Shown here: piece after piece, positions 7,358-16,154 of the stretch
How the letters are laid out: every line of letters begins with the position of its first letter
Position numbering within the stretch: the first letter of the stretch is position 1
Assembly (NCBI GenBank): GCA_049325575.1
Contig: JBMOLK010000324.1
Location: forward strand, 1-31,764
Source: JBMOLK01 sp049325575
GTDB taxonomy: Bacteria; Bacillota; Clostridia; Acetivibrionales; Acetivibrionaceae
Length of the DNA: 31,764 nt
Direction of reading: 5' to 3'
Translations under genes and position numbers: made by a program
Notes under the pieces: generated by a model
Told to the model about the DNA's origin: nothing
Databases searched by the model: none
Seen by the model: only the letters and a program-made list of their open reading frames with translations

Positions 7358-9139
7358 TCAACCATCCAGCTTTATGTGAAGCTCCTTAAGCTGTTTTTGC
7401 TCAACAGAGTCAGGCGCATTTGTCATGAGGCAGGATGCATTCTGAACCTTCGGGAATGCTATAACATCCCTTATGCTGCTTTTTTTAGCCATCAACATGA
7501 TAAGTCTGTCAAGACCGAAAGCCATACCACCGTGAGGCGGGGTTCCATACTTAAATGCCTCCAGCAGGAATCCGAATCTTTCCCATGCTGCCTCCTCTGT
7601 AAATCCCAGCAACTTGAACATTTTGGACTGCAGCTCCTGGCTGTGTATTCTTATACTGCCCCCACCAATTTCCGTACCATTTATCACTAAATCATAGGCC
7701 TTAGCTCTAACTTTACCCGGCTCTCTATCAAGAAGCTCCAAATCTTCATCCATAGGAGAAGTAAAAGGATGATGCTTTGCCACATAACGTTTTTCTTCTT
7801 CATCATACTCAAGCAGCGGGAACTCTGTTACCCACAGGAACTTAAACTCGTCATTATTGATTAAATCAAGCTTTCTTGCTATTTCAAGTCTTAACTGCCC
7901 CAATGCGTCATACACAACTTCATTTTTGTCGGCAATAAAGCAAATAAGGTCTCCAGGTTTTGCCTCTACCCTTTCCAGTATAACCTTAACCTCATCATCA
8001 CTAAAGAATTTAGTGATTGCAGACTTAAGCTCATTTTCCTCTACTACAATCCAGGCCATTCCCTTCGCCCTGTATGTCTTAACATATTCCACCAAAGCAT
8101 CTATTTCTCTTCTGCTGAATTTTCTTCCGCAGCCTTTAGCATTTATAGCCCTGACGCTTCCACCATTCTTGACTGCATCCGCAAAAACCTTAAATCCGCA
8201 GTTTTCTACCAGGTCTGAGATATTTACAAGCTCAAGACCAAACCTTGTATCCGGCTTATCCGAACCAAACCTGTCCATGGCTTCCTGATAAGGCATCCTG
8301 ATGAACGGAGTCTCAAGCTCAACATCAATTGCTTCTTTAAAGGCCCTTTTAACAAACTCTTCATTTATGGTAAGTACATCTTCAACATTAACAAAAGACA
8401 TCTCCAGGTCTATCTGTGTAAACTCCGGCTGTCTGTCCGCCCTTAAGTCCTCATCCCTGAAGCACTTTACAATCTGGATATACCTGTCAAAGCCCGAAAC
8501 CATCAAAAGCTGCTTAAACAGCTGCGGTGACTGTGGAAGCGCAAAGAATTTACCCGGGTGCACTCTACTTGGTACAAGATAATCTCTTGCCCCTTCCGGA
8601 GTACTTTTGGTGAGCATAGGAGTCTCTATTTCAAGAAAACCGTTCTCATCGTAGTAATCTCTTGCAATTTTTGCAACCTTATGCCTTAATATCAGGTTTC
8701 TCTGCATATCAGGCCTTCTTAAATCTAAATATCTATATTTGAGTCTGGTAGCTTCATTAACATCTGAATCTTCCTCAATATAAATAGGAGGAGTTTCGGC
8801 TTTACTTAGAATTCTAAGCTCCCTTACAATAACCTCTATCTCTCCTGTTGGAATTTTAGGGTTAACCGTTTCCGGGTCCCTTTTAACAACATCCCCAACT
8901 ACAGCAAGAACATACTCGTTTCTTATAATTTCCGCCTTATTAAAAAGTTCAGCATCAACCTCATTGTTAAATACTATCTGAAGCACACCGCTTCTGTCCC
9001 TTAGGTCAATGAATATTACTCCTCCAAGGTCCCTTCTCTTATGTGTCCAACCCATTACCGTTACTTTTTGTCCAACATTATCAAGCGATAGCTCTGAACA
9101 TCTATGTGTCCTTTTCAGTCCGTAAATCGATTCTCCCAT
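7358..9139 (-). CDS. aspS: Aspartyl-tRNA synthetase
   Basis: AspS charges tRNA-Asp with aspartate in the cytoplasm. The 593-residue protein has the bacterial layout. An N-terminal OB-fold anticodon-binding domain occupies about 1-110 (GWTHKRRDLGGVIFIDLRDRSG). The class II catalytic core carries motif 1 near 168-176 (FLEIETPML), motif 2 at 227-249 (FRDEDLRADRQPEFTQIDLEMSF) and motif 3 near 538 (GGMAFGLDRLIMLM). The insertion of about 130 residues between motifs 2 and 3 is the GAD domain typical of bacterial AspRS. The start ATG follows GGAGGGTAACGGT. It is the second gene of the hisS operon, 21 bases after hisS, and so should share the T-box control of that operon. Whether it is discriminating or also makes Asp-tRNA-Asn cannot be decided by eye. 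Confidence 0.97.
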   Translation of the reverse strand: MGESIYGLKRTHRCSELSLDNVGQKVTVMGWTHKRRDLGGVIFIDLRDRSGVLQIVFNNEVDAELFNKAEIIRNEYVLAVVGDVVKRDPETVNPKIPTGEIEVIVRELRILSKAETPPIYIEEDSDVNEATRLKYRYLDLRRPDMQRNLILRHKVAKIARDYYDENGFLEIETPMLTKSTPEGARDYLVPSRVHPGKFFALPQSPQLFKQLLMVSGFDRYIQIVKCFRDEDLRADRQPEFTQIDLEMSFVNVEDVLTINEEFVKRAFKEAIDVELETPFIRMPYQEAMDRFGSDKPDTRFGLELVNISDLVENCGFKVFADAVKNGGSVRAINAKGCGRKFSRREIDALVEYVKTYRAKGMAWIVVEENELKSAITKFFSDDEVKVILERVEAKPGDLICFIADKNEVVYDALGQLRLEIARKLDLINNDEFKFLWVTEFPLLEYDEEEKRYVAKHHPFTSPMDEDLELLDREPGKVRAKAYDLVINGTEIGGGSIRIHSQELQSKMFKLLGFTEEAAWERFGFLLEAFKYGTPPHGGMAFGLDRLIMLMAKKSSIRDVIAFPKVQNASCLMTNAPDSVEQKQLKELHIKLDG

Positions 9140-9160
9140 ACCGTTACCCTCCGTTTATAA

Positions 9161-10414
9161 TTACATTTTTAACCTGTCTATAACAGTGTCAAGACTTATT
9201 TCCTTTTGCTCTCCAATCTGCATATTCTTTAAAAACGCTTTATTTGTGTCGATTTCATTATCCCCCAATACAACAACGTATCTCGCTCCCAGCTTGTCGG
9301 CATATTTCATCTGGGCTTTAAGACTTCGTGACATTAAGTCCTTTTCTGCACTTAAGCCTTCTTTTCTTAGGTTATATACCAGCTTTTGGGCATACATTTC
9401 AGCCTTATCTCCTATCGTTGCAACAAATATATCCATGCCTTCAGGCTGTGGAAACTCGATACCCTGGCTTTCCATAACCAACAGCAGTCTTTCTATACCG
9501 ATTGCAAATCCTATGCCGGGTGTCGGCGAACCTCCACAGGCTTCAATAAGCCCGTCATACCTTCCGCCGCCGCATACAGTTCCCTGCGCACCTATATTTT
9601 TAGATACAAATTCAAAAACTGTTTTGGTGTAGTAATCAAGACCCCTCACAATGTTTTTATCAATATTATATTTAATACCCAAATTATCAAGACCGGACTT
9701 TAGTCCTTCAAAGTGACTGCTGCAGCCACTGCATAGGTTCTCAATCAAGGAAGGTGCATTGGAAGTAAACTTCTTACACTTTTCTTCCTTGCAGTCAAGA
9801 ATCCTAAGAGGATTTCTGTTAAATCTTGTTTTACAAGTCTCGCACAAACTATCAAGATTCGGTCTGAAATGGTCCATAAGCTTTTTATTATATTCTCCCC
9901 TGCACTCCGGGCATCCTATACTGTTTATGTTAAGGTCAACTTCATTCACACCAAGCCTATTAAAAAACATGCTAAGCATACTAATTATCTCAACATCTAT
10001 AGAAGGACCGGAAGCTCCAAACGCCTCCACTCCAAACTGGTGAAACTCCCTGTAGCGGCCTTTCTGTACATTTTCGTACCTGTAGGCAGTAATATTGTAA
10101 TAAAGTTTTATTGGCTGCGGTAAAGATGCCATACCGTTCTCAATATAGCTTCTTACTACCCCTGCTGTTCCTTCAGGCCTTAGAGTTATGCTCCTCTCGC
10201 CCTTATCAAGGAATGTGTACATTTCCTTTTGTACTATATCGGTAGTATCTCCAACTCCCCTCTGGAACAATTCAGTATGCTCAAATACGGGAAGGCGGAT
10301 TTCCCTATAGCCGAAATCCTTGCAAAGCTCCGCTATTTCCTTCTCTATATACTGCCATTTGTATATTTCAGACGGTAGTATATCCCTTGTTCCCTTAGGT
10401 GCTTTTGTTAACAT
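9161..10414 (-). CDS. hisS: Histidyl-tRNA synthetase
   Basis: HisS charges tRNA-His with histidine. From the chosen start the protein is 417 residues, the normal bacterial length. Class II features are visible: the N-terminus APKGTRDILPSE, motif 2 with TLRPEGTAGVVRSYIE, the histidine-specific loop RGLDYYTKTVFEF, GGGRYDGLIEACGG, and motif 3 PGIGFAIGIERL. A C-terminal anticodon-binding domain occupies the last 95 residues or so (DIFVATIGDKAEMYAQKLV). A four-cysteine insertion (GCPECRGEY ... CETC ... CSGC) is seen in many clostridial HisRS. The frame stays open upstream to an ATG at 10438, but GGAGGTTT sits just before two adjacent ATGs at 10417 and 10414. The second has better spacing and begins MLTKAPKGTRD like the family. 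It leads the hisS-aspS operon. Confidence 0.97.
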   Translation of the reverse strand: MLTKAPKGTRDILPSEIYKWQYIEKEIAELCKDFGYREIRLPVFEHTELFQRGVGDTTDIVQKEMYTFLDKGERSITLRPEGTAGVVRSYIENGMASLPQPIKLYYNITAYRYENVQKGRYREFHQFGVEAFGASGPSIDVEIISMLSMFFNRLGVNEVDLNINSIGCPECRGEYNKKLMDHFRPNLDSLCETCKTRFNRNPLRILDCKEEKCKKFTSNAPSLIENLCSGCSSHFEGLKSGLDNLGIKYNIDKNIVRGLDYYTKTVFEFVSKNIGAQGTVCGGGRYDGLIEACGGSPTPGIGFAIGIERLLLVMESQGIEFPQPEGMDIFVATIGDKAEMYAQKLVYNLRKEGLSAEKDLMSRSLKAQMKYADKLGARYVVVLGDNEIDTNKAFLKNMQIGEQKEISLDTVIDRLKM

Positions 10415-10451
10415 CATAAACCTCCAGTTTTTCATCAATAATTCTATAAAT

Positions 10452-10492
10452 AATTAAAGCCCCTCGTCTGACATCTGTCAGGGACGAGAGGC
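10452..10492 (-). terminator. Regulated terminator of the T-box leader
   Basis: GCCTCTCGTC (10492-10483) pairs with GACGAGGGGC (10468-10459), and CTGACA pairs with TGTCAG inside the stem. The hairpin is followed on the minus strand by TTTAATT, a rather weak U-tract. The left arm overlaps the antiterminator region, as expected for a T-box switch. Confidence 0.85.
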
Positions 10493-10700
10493 TATTATTC
10501 CCGCGGTACCACCCTAATAGGCAAATATCCATTATATTTTGCCCGCTTAATGTTCTTTTAACGCAGAACTTACGGATTAATCTAATCGTTTTAAAAAACT
10601 TTCAACCAATCAACTCCCGGGTGTTCTTTCACCAACCTGTATCCTAAGAGTGCTTGCAGTCGCGACACTCTCTCCCTAAAGGAGGTATTAGTTACTTTTC
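10452..10700 (-). promoter_or_regulatory. T-box riboswitch leader of hisS-aspS
   Basis: The minus strand carries the invariant T-box sequence AGGGTGGTACCGCG (near 10515-10502), which base-pairs with the CCA end of uncharged tRNA and forms the antiterminator. Downstream is the competing terminator (10459-10492). Upstream, a Stem I-like region (about 10610-10700) contains GAGTG...CACTC pairing and the segment GAAAGAACACCCGGG, in which CAC (10623-10621) is a reasonable His specifier codon. When tRNA-His is uncharged, the leader should permit read-through into hisS and aspS. T-box identity is sure; the specifier is my reading and needs folding. Confidence 0.93.
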
Positions 10701-10741
10701 CCATTCACAGTTTTTATGTTTTATTTAGACAATTAATAATT

Positions 10742-10770
10742 ATTTTAATTGGCTAATGCATAAATGTCAA
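10742..10770 (-). promoter_or_regulatory. Promoter of the hisS-aspS operon
   Basis: On the minus strand a perfect TTGACA (10770-10765) is followed after 17 bases by TAAAAT (10747-10742). Transcription would start near 10735 and produce a leader of about 320 bases containing the whole T-box. Confidence 0.82.
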
Positions 10771-10828
10771 TAGTGAAATCGTTGTTTATTGTTCCAACAA
10801 CTTAAGTTTCAAGGCATAGGGCTTTAGA

Positions 10829-13800
10829 TTAGTGTGTACCACCTCCTGTATAATCACCGGATGCACGCTTGTTTGCGTGGTAGAATATTATATCGCCGTA
10901 TTGCAGACTGAAGTTCTTACCACTTGAGTCAGTCTTACTATTGGTGAATCCTTCTATAGCCCACATATTAGTTGAATTATTAGGGCTAGACGAATAGCTT
11001 AATACCGGATTAGAAAACTTCCCGTCTTTTACTGTTTCTATTTTGAAGTTTACAATAACGTATCCATCTTTTAGCCAAAAGCTCTCACTGCCATCAAGAC
11101 CGTTATTCTTTCTTGATTCTGCTATAACATCATAACCTTCAGGTACCACATATAAGTCGTTCGGTAGATAGTATTCTCCATACCAGTGCTGTTTAGACTT
11201 TTTCACCTTAATTGGGTCAACCCCCGATGGAAGATTGGTGTTGTCTCCTACAAATGTTCTAAGTGGCTTTGATAAGACTATTAGATTGAACCAACCAAGC
11301 TTCGCATCCTGATTTCTAAATGTACTTTCCGAAATACCAAGGATTTCACTTGTTTTACTTATATCCAAATCGGGTACATTTCTATATGGATCACCCAGTT
11401 TTATATATTTGGTATTAAGTTTATCCCTATCATCTCCAATTTTTACAAAATAGTTGTTCTTGTTATTGAAACGCTCATTATACCAAAGGTCAACTTTCTT
11501 CCTGCCAGATCCATCTTTTTTTACATAGAAGAAGGTTGGTGTTATTTTAATACAATCAAGATCCTCATAGTAATTCCCTATGGTCTCAAGCTCAAACTTA
11601 AACTTGTAGCCCGTCTTTAGAACTCCTTCGTTTTTATACTTTGGATGGCTTCCATTCATAATTGGCAGTGTGAACTGTTGTGAATAGTCACTTCTAGGAT
11701 TACTATCCTGGTCATTACTGCCACCCCAATAATATTCTTTCGAATGCTCTGATGTGTTACTTCCAGTTCTAAAAACGCTTTCCCAAAGCGGATAATCTGT
11801 TATATCGGTAACTTTAAATCCATAAAGCCTACCAACAACGTTTACGGCAATAGTGTCTGTCGCAACATAGTTTTTAATATTTTTATTTGCCTTGTTTTCA
11901 GCCATGTTTAATTGTTGGTCATTTATTGCATTTATAGCTATTTCTCTGAATTGAATGTTATAATTGCCTTCATCAACCCATATAGGTAAATAGAATTCTA
12001 CCAAATCCGAGTCCTTAATCTCATGCCATTTATTGGCAGGAATAAAAGTGCCTTCTCTTCCTTTACCTACATATACATCAAACGGGAATTTTACCTCTTT
12101 CTTCTCTGTATACTTCTTATAATCCCTAGTACTGTATCCTGAAACATCTCTATGGTTTCCTGTAGTAGAAAGATGAATTTTAAAAGATCTTCCGAGTATT
12201 AGAGATTCTCTGTTAGCATCAGGATTTATTTTCTGATTATAATTCTTATTATCGTCCTCGTGGTGAATTCTTGCAACACATACAACAGGCGTGTGTATAA
12301 CCACATCGTTGATCTTATTATCAGCTATATGCCTTTCTATAACATCGGTAGAACCAATTCTTTTATAGTATACTGTACCGCTACTCTCGCATAATCCATT
12401 AGCCTTTGTTTTATCAATGTTTAGTACATCTTTATATAATACATCTCTATTAGATATACCGCTAGCCGGAATATCTACAGGTTTTAGAGTATATCCTGAA
12501 TATTCTCCACCGTCCATAACTGTTTTACCATTAAATACAAGTGTATCGTTAAACACTTTTATGGACTCCAGTTTATTAGCCTCATTCTTCCAGTCAGGGT
12601 CTGGTACAGAAGGCTTCCCAAGTCTTCCACCATCAATTGTTTCTTCACCTAATTCAATAACGGTATTTGGGTCCTTTATATGTTCAGTTGGAACAACATG
12701 ATTAAAAGTAACAGGATTATATGACGACGGAGGCTCTAGAACAACCTTTCCATCAGGAAGAGCACGGTTGAAAAGTTCCGCCTTGTCAATTGTATATACA
12801 TCAAGGTTCTCAACGATCCAATAGGAATAATCCCTATATACTTCATAGCCACTTTTCTCAACAGTTACTCTTTCGGAGTGTTCTACCCAACTTGAAACCC
12901 ATCTCGAGCCACCGTTCTCGGGATCAGGTTCATAATGACCCTCATCTTCCTCCCATTTAAGATTATATGTCTTTCTAACAGTTACTGAATATAATTTAGA
13001 CCCTGTTTTTTCTGCAAACTTATAATTAGCTAGATATTCGCTTGCAAGCACATTAGCATATAAATATTCGCTTGTAGGAATTCCTTGTTTAGCATCAAAC
13101 TTGTCGCTGTTATTTCTATCATCAGCCAGAATAAACGCTTCCAGATCAGCACTCATACTACCTTCGCTTGAGTTAATTATTTCTGGCTTTCGTTCATAAT
13201 AGAAGTATACATATGCGTTTGCAAAAGTGCCATCATAAGTAAATTCTACACTTGTCCCATTGTTAGTACTTCCCGATGGAGTTGAATCAAATCCTAGCTT
13301 GAAACCTCTGTATTCATACTTGGGTATCTGTTTTTGAACATACTTATAACTATTATTATATGTTAGTTCATATGGTTGTGACATATCGTCATATTGGGAT
13401 AACTGTATGCCTTCTACAGTAAAGTGCCTAACATACGCTTTACCTTTTACCATTTCTATATGTGGTGGAAAATATAGTTTTTTGCCAAAGTGAGAATTCA
13501 GACCACTCTTATCTGCCCAAGATCTTGCACTTTTGATTCCACTCAGTGTGTAATATACTTCTCCCCAGTGCTTTGCACCACCTTCTAAGAGGCCTCCCTT
13601 TCTAACACCACTTTCAACAATGGTCATAACACCGTCTAGAATTACGTTTCCACCCTTAGTATAAAGATCCCACTGCCATTGTTTATTGGTAGCCCCTATA
13701 CGTGCAAATAAAACATCTTTTTCTACCTTAAAATATGTCCTTACTTTACCTTCCGGTACATCCGGATTCTCCTTATGCGTTTCACTTTTGTACTCTTCAA

Positions 13801-14020
13801 GTGGTACAACAACTGATTTTGAACGATCCTCACTAAATACGGTCCAACCTATGGTCTTGTATCGTACATCGCTTGTTGCTTTTTTGTCAGTTGTTATAAG
13901 AATAATAGACCCTTGTCCATCAGCTTTTAATACTTCATCGTTTTCCATGCCAGCGTATACCAGCACAGTTTGAAGGGTGATCAATAAAACAATTAGTAAA
14001 GAAACAATCTTATTTCGCAC
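10829..14020 (-). CDS. Large secreted protein, function unknown
   Basis: A 1063-residue protein with a clear Sec signal peptide (MRNK, hydrophobic 5-20, likely cut after VYA at 21-23). The mature part is rich in Tyr, Trp, Asn, Lys and Gly and looks beta-rich. It has no C-terminal membrane anchor, LPxTG signal or recognisable catalytic motif. Its first mature segment (ADGQGSIILITTDKKATSDVRYKTIGW) resembles what I remember of proteins labelled DUF5704, but I could not check this. The GTG start at 14020 directly abuts the stop codon of the upstream stalk-domain gene, with the ribosome site (GGTGGAG) inside that gene's last codons, so the two are translationally coupled and probably work together at the cell surface. 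It is the last gene of the envelope cassette, and no clear terminator follows before the hisS promoter. Confidence 0.85.
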   Translation of the reverse strand: MRNKIVSLLIVLLITLQTVLVYAGMENDEVLKADGQGSIILITTDKKATSDVRYKTIGWTVFSEDRSKSVVVPLEEYKSETHKENPDVPEGKVRTYFKVEKDVLFARIGATNKQWQWDLYTKGGNVILDGVMTIVESGVRKGGLLEGGAKHWGEVYYTLSGIKSARSWADKSGLNSHFGKKLYFPPHIEMVKGKAYVRHFTVEGIQLSQYDDMSQPYELTYNNSYKYVQKQIPKYEYRGFKLGFDSTPSGSTNNGTSVEFTYDGTFANAYVYFYYERKPEIINSSEGSMSADLEAFILADDRNNSDKFDAKQGIPTSEYLYANVLASEYLANYKFAEKTGSKLYSVTVRKTYNLKWEEDEGHYEPDPENGGSRWVSSWVEHSERVTVEKSGYEVYRDYSYWIVENLDVYTIDKAELFNRALPDGKVVLEPPSSYNPVTFNHVVPTEHIKDPNTVIELGEETIDGGRLGKPSVPDPDWKNEANKLESIKVFNDTLVFNGKTVMDGGEYSGYTLKPVDIPASGISNRDVLYKDVLNIDKTKANGLCESSGTVYYKRIGSTDVIERHIADNKINDVVIHTPVVCVARIHHEDDNKNYNQKINPDANRESLILGRSFKIHLSTTGNHRDVSGYSTRDYKKYTEKKEVKFPFDVYVGKGREGTFIPANKWHEIKDSDLVEFYLPIWVDEGNYNIQFREIAINAINDQQLNMAENKANKNIKNYVATDTIAVNVVGRLYGFKVTDITDYPLWESVFRTGSNTSEHSKEYYWGGSNDQDSNPRSDYSQQFTLPIMNGSHPKYKNEGVLKTGYKFKFELETIGNYYEDLDCIKITPTFFYVKKDGSGRKKVDLWYNERFNNKNNYFVKIGDDRDKLNTKYIKLGDPYRNVPDLDISKTSEILGISESTFRNQDAKLGWFNLIVLSKPLRTFVGDNTNLPSGVDPIKVKKSKQHWYGEYYLPNDLYVVPEGYDVIAESRKNNGLDGSESFWLKDGYVIVNFKIETVKDGKFSNPVLSYSSSPNNSTNMWAIEGFTNSKTDSSGKNFSLQYGDIIFYHANKRASGDYTGGGTH

Positions 14021-15073
14021 TTACTCCACCTCATCTATGCTAGTGACAAAGAATTCATCGCTTACAACCAATACAGCATGATCCCAGCCATCTAGCAACT
14101 CCATATTAACCAACTGAACATCAACAACACACTTATACCATTTACCAATCTCTACATTACCATATCGTGTATATTTTCTCAGCCAATCTGTATCATTGCA
14201 GCTTTCAAAAATATATTTCATTTCTCCTCTTACAGAAAAGTCTCCATCGCTATAGACAAGTGATGGGTCCGTAATAAATTCTGTCTTCATTACTATCTGT
14301 TTTTGTTGAACCATATCAGCCCAGTATTTAATATGATCTTCAATAGGTCTTTTGACACCATCATCTGCCCTCCAATTCGTCTGTGGCATAAAGAACCATT
14401 TGAGCTCTTCGATGTATTTACTCTTATCATAACTCCTATAGTCTACATTATAAAAAGATTCCATGTATCCTTTTCCAATATTCATCCATTCAGTTACTTG
14501 ACTTTCTCCATAATTCTCTACCATCCATTTATTTGTAGCATATTCTCCATCCCATTCACGTTTTCTATACTCATACTCATATAATTCCTTAGGGATATTA
14601 GGATTAACTTTGTAAACTTTTTGTTCCAAGGAACTTTGATCTTTCGTAGTAATTATTACAGTATATGTAGATGCATTCCATAGAACCTCTGCTCCTAAAG
14701 CCTCACTAACAAATCTAACAGGTACAAAAGTTCTATTTTGCGCTATTACTGCCTTAGTATCCATAGTTTTAATGCGGTTGTTTATAAGCATATTACTGTC
14801 GTCTATTCTTAGCTTAACATTAGTTTCTCTTAAAGTAATTAGGACCTCTCTTTTGTCTCCATCCCACTTAACCTCTGCTCCTAAAGCTTGAGATACAAAA
14901 CGGACAGGAATAAGAGTACGGTTATTTTTATCAATGAACGGCTTGGCATCCGGAAAAGAAATATTCTGGCCGTTTACACTTACTTTTATCTCCTTGGAAG
15001 CTTCTATTGGTATCGTGCTCATAGTTATGGTTAAAGCCAAAATTAAAGTGAATACTATAAATATCTTTTTCAT
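14021..15073 (-). CDS. Secreted protein with two copper amine oxidase-type stalk repeats
   Basis: The 350-residue protein starts with a signal peptide (1-25, MKKIFIVFTLILALTITMS). Two tandem stalk repeats follow, marked by NRTLIPVRFVSQALGAEVKW (51-70) and NRTFVPVRFVSEALGAEVLW (113-132). These belong to the copper amine oxidase N-terminal-like domain, common on exported proteins of clostridia and Paenibacillus, where it is thought to act in wall association or protein contact rather than catalysis. The remaining 200 residues or so (from about 150) are Trp/Tyr-rich, contain no known motif, and probably form the functional domain. An AGGGGG ribosome site precedes the ATG. The gene is first of a two-gene coupled unit with the 1063-residue protein. 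Copper chemistry should not be assumed from the domain name. Confidence 0.86.
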   Translation of the reverse strand: MKKIFIVFTLILALTITMSTIPIEASKEIKVSVNGQNISFPDAKPFIDKNNRTLIPVRFVSQALGAEVKWDGDKREVLITLRETNVKLRIDDSNMLINNRIKTMDTKAVIAQNRTFVPVRFVSEALGAEVLWNASTYTVIITTKDQSSLEQKVYKVNPNIPKELYEYEYRKREWDGEYATNKWMVENYGESQVTEWMNIGKGYMESFYNVDYRSYDKSKYIEELKWFFMPQTNWRADDGVKRPIEDHIKYWADMVQQKQIVMKTEFITDPSLVYSDGDFSVRGEMKYIFESCNDTDWLRKYTRYGNVEIGKWYKCVVDVQLVNMELLDGWDHAVLVVSDEFFVTSIDEVE

Positions 15074-15343
15074 TATATAACCCCCTATTTATCTATTTAC
15101 GTTGTATGATAGAATAATTACCCAGAAACTAGTAACTTTAACTAAAGTATCATACTCCCTAATTTTAAGGAACCTCTTTGAAAACAAACTTCACTATTCG
15201 TTTACCTCCATGCATTTTTTATCTTTTAGATTTTGTCTCTTTAACTCTTGCTGTTGGTAAGACATCTTAGATTGTTTTTTTATCTTGAGTAGTAAGTTTA
15301 ATAATCTAAAAGTACCACAAATTAGCTATTTTTTCAATAAGAA

Positions 15344-15367
15344 AAGAGACCCACAAAGGCCTCTCTT
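15344..15367 (-). terminator. Terminator after the lipoprotein gene
   Basis: AAGAGA (complement of 15362-15367) pairs with TCTCTT (complement of 15344-15349), with CC/GG pairs inside, followed on the minus strand by TTTTCTT. It splits the cassette into an upstream pair (1139- and 202-residue genes) and a downstream pair. The surrounding gene-free stretch 15074-15457 also holds two short dyads (15381-15398 and 15406-15419) and no other clear signal; no convincing promoter for the downstream pair was found. Confidence 0.6.
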
Positions 15368-15457
15368 CTCTCATCTTTATAGTTAATTAACATTAACTGA
15401 TTTCAGTACTATATAGTACATGCTTTATTGCTCCGCCAAGTCGTACTTAAAACTCAA

Positions 15458-16066
15458 TTAATCTAACTTAAGCCTTTCTTTCTTTACTTCAGGAAAATAA
15501 TAAAGTTTATCATTTTTCTTGTTACCAGCTTCATCTACTTCATACGCATAGAACCCATCCTGAAAAACAACTGCTATTACTGCACCTTTATTACCTTCAT
15601 TACATGCATAAGTCACTGTACTTAGATCTAGATCTTTTACATGCTCAAACATATTATCGATTACTATAACACTACCAGCATAACTTGATAAAGACTGATC
15701 TTTATCCCTTACATTTGAAAGTGACCTGTTCATACCATAAATGCTTGTTTCCCCGTTGTAAGGATTCTTTATGTCATCTTTGTAGATCTCCGAAAATGTA
15801 TACATAAAATTAGCATAGTCCGCATTGTTAATAAATTTTGACTCTACATTAGTCTTAAGCAAAATATCTACCAGTGTTTCTAGGTTACTCTTTTGTGTTT
15901 TTCCCTTGTTTGGATCTTCTTTATTACCGTCTTTATTATCTTCAACCTTATTTCCTACATCACTACCATTATTTCCAGTATCACTATTCTTACTACATGC
16001 GGTAAACAATAATGCTAGTGATAAAAATACTGTTATAATTATTGCCAATTTCCTACTAATTGTCAT
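15458..16066 (-). CDS. Putative lipoprotein, function unknown
   Basis: The 202-residue protein has a type II signal peptide. Positively charged MTISRK and a hydrophobic run end in the lipobox LFTAC, with the Cys at residue 24 as the likely lipidation site. Next comes a low-complexity linker rich in Asn, Asp, Gly and Lys (about 25-60), then a compact domain of about 140 residues with no motif that I recognise. It should be tethered to the outer face of the membrane. An AAGGGGGAT ribosome site precedes the ATG. It lies 88 bases after the 1139-residue TadG-like gene with no clear terminator between them, so the two are probably cotranscribed. The function is unknown; a chaperone or accessory role for the large neighbour is speculation from context. 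Confidence 0.85.
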   Translation of the reverse strand: MTISRKLAIIITVFLSLALLFTACSKNSDTGNNGSDVGNKVEDNKDGNKEDPNKGKTQKSNLETLVDILLKTNVESKFINNADYANFMYTFSEIYKDDIKNPYNGETSIYGMNRSLSNVRDKDQSLSSYAGSVIVIDNMFEHVKDLDLSTVTYACNEGNKGAVIAVVFQDGFYAYEVDEAGNKKNDKLYYFPEVKKERLKLD

Positions 16067-16154
16067 CTACCATTATCCCCCTTTTCGATGTTAACACATA
16101 AATTCTACCACACTAATCGTAATACAACAATAGTGTTTTAGCTACTGATTTGGA

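Noticed and set aside
10415..10438. Longer N-terminus of hisS starting at 10438
   Set aside because: The GGAGG ribosome site lies inside this extension and the family N-terminus begins at the ATG at 10414.
15223..15312. Inverted pair CTTTTAGATT (15223-15232) and AATCTAAAAG (15303-15312)
   Set aside because: Ten-base arms 70 bases apart without a T-run or promoter link; too little to call a site.
16100..16154. Possible hairpin ACACTA...TAGTGT between the TadG-like and lipoprotein genes
   Set aside because: Only six pairs with a long loop and no T-run, so not a credible terminator.
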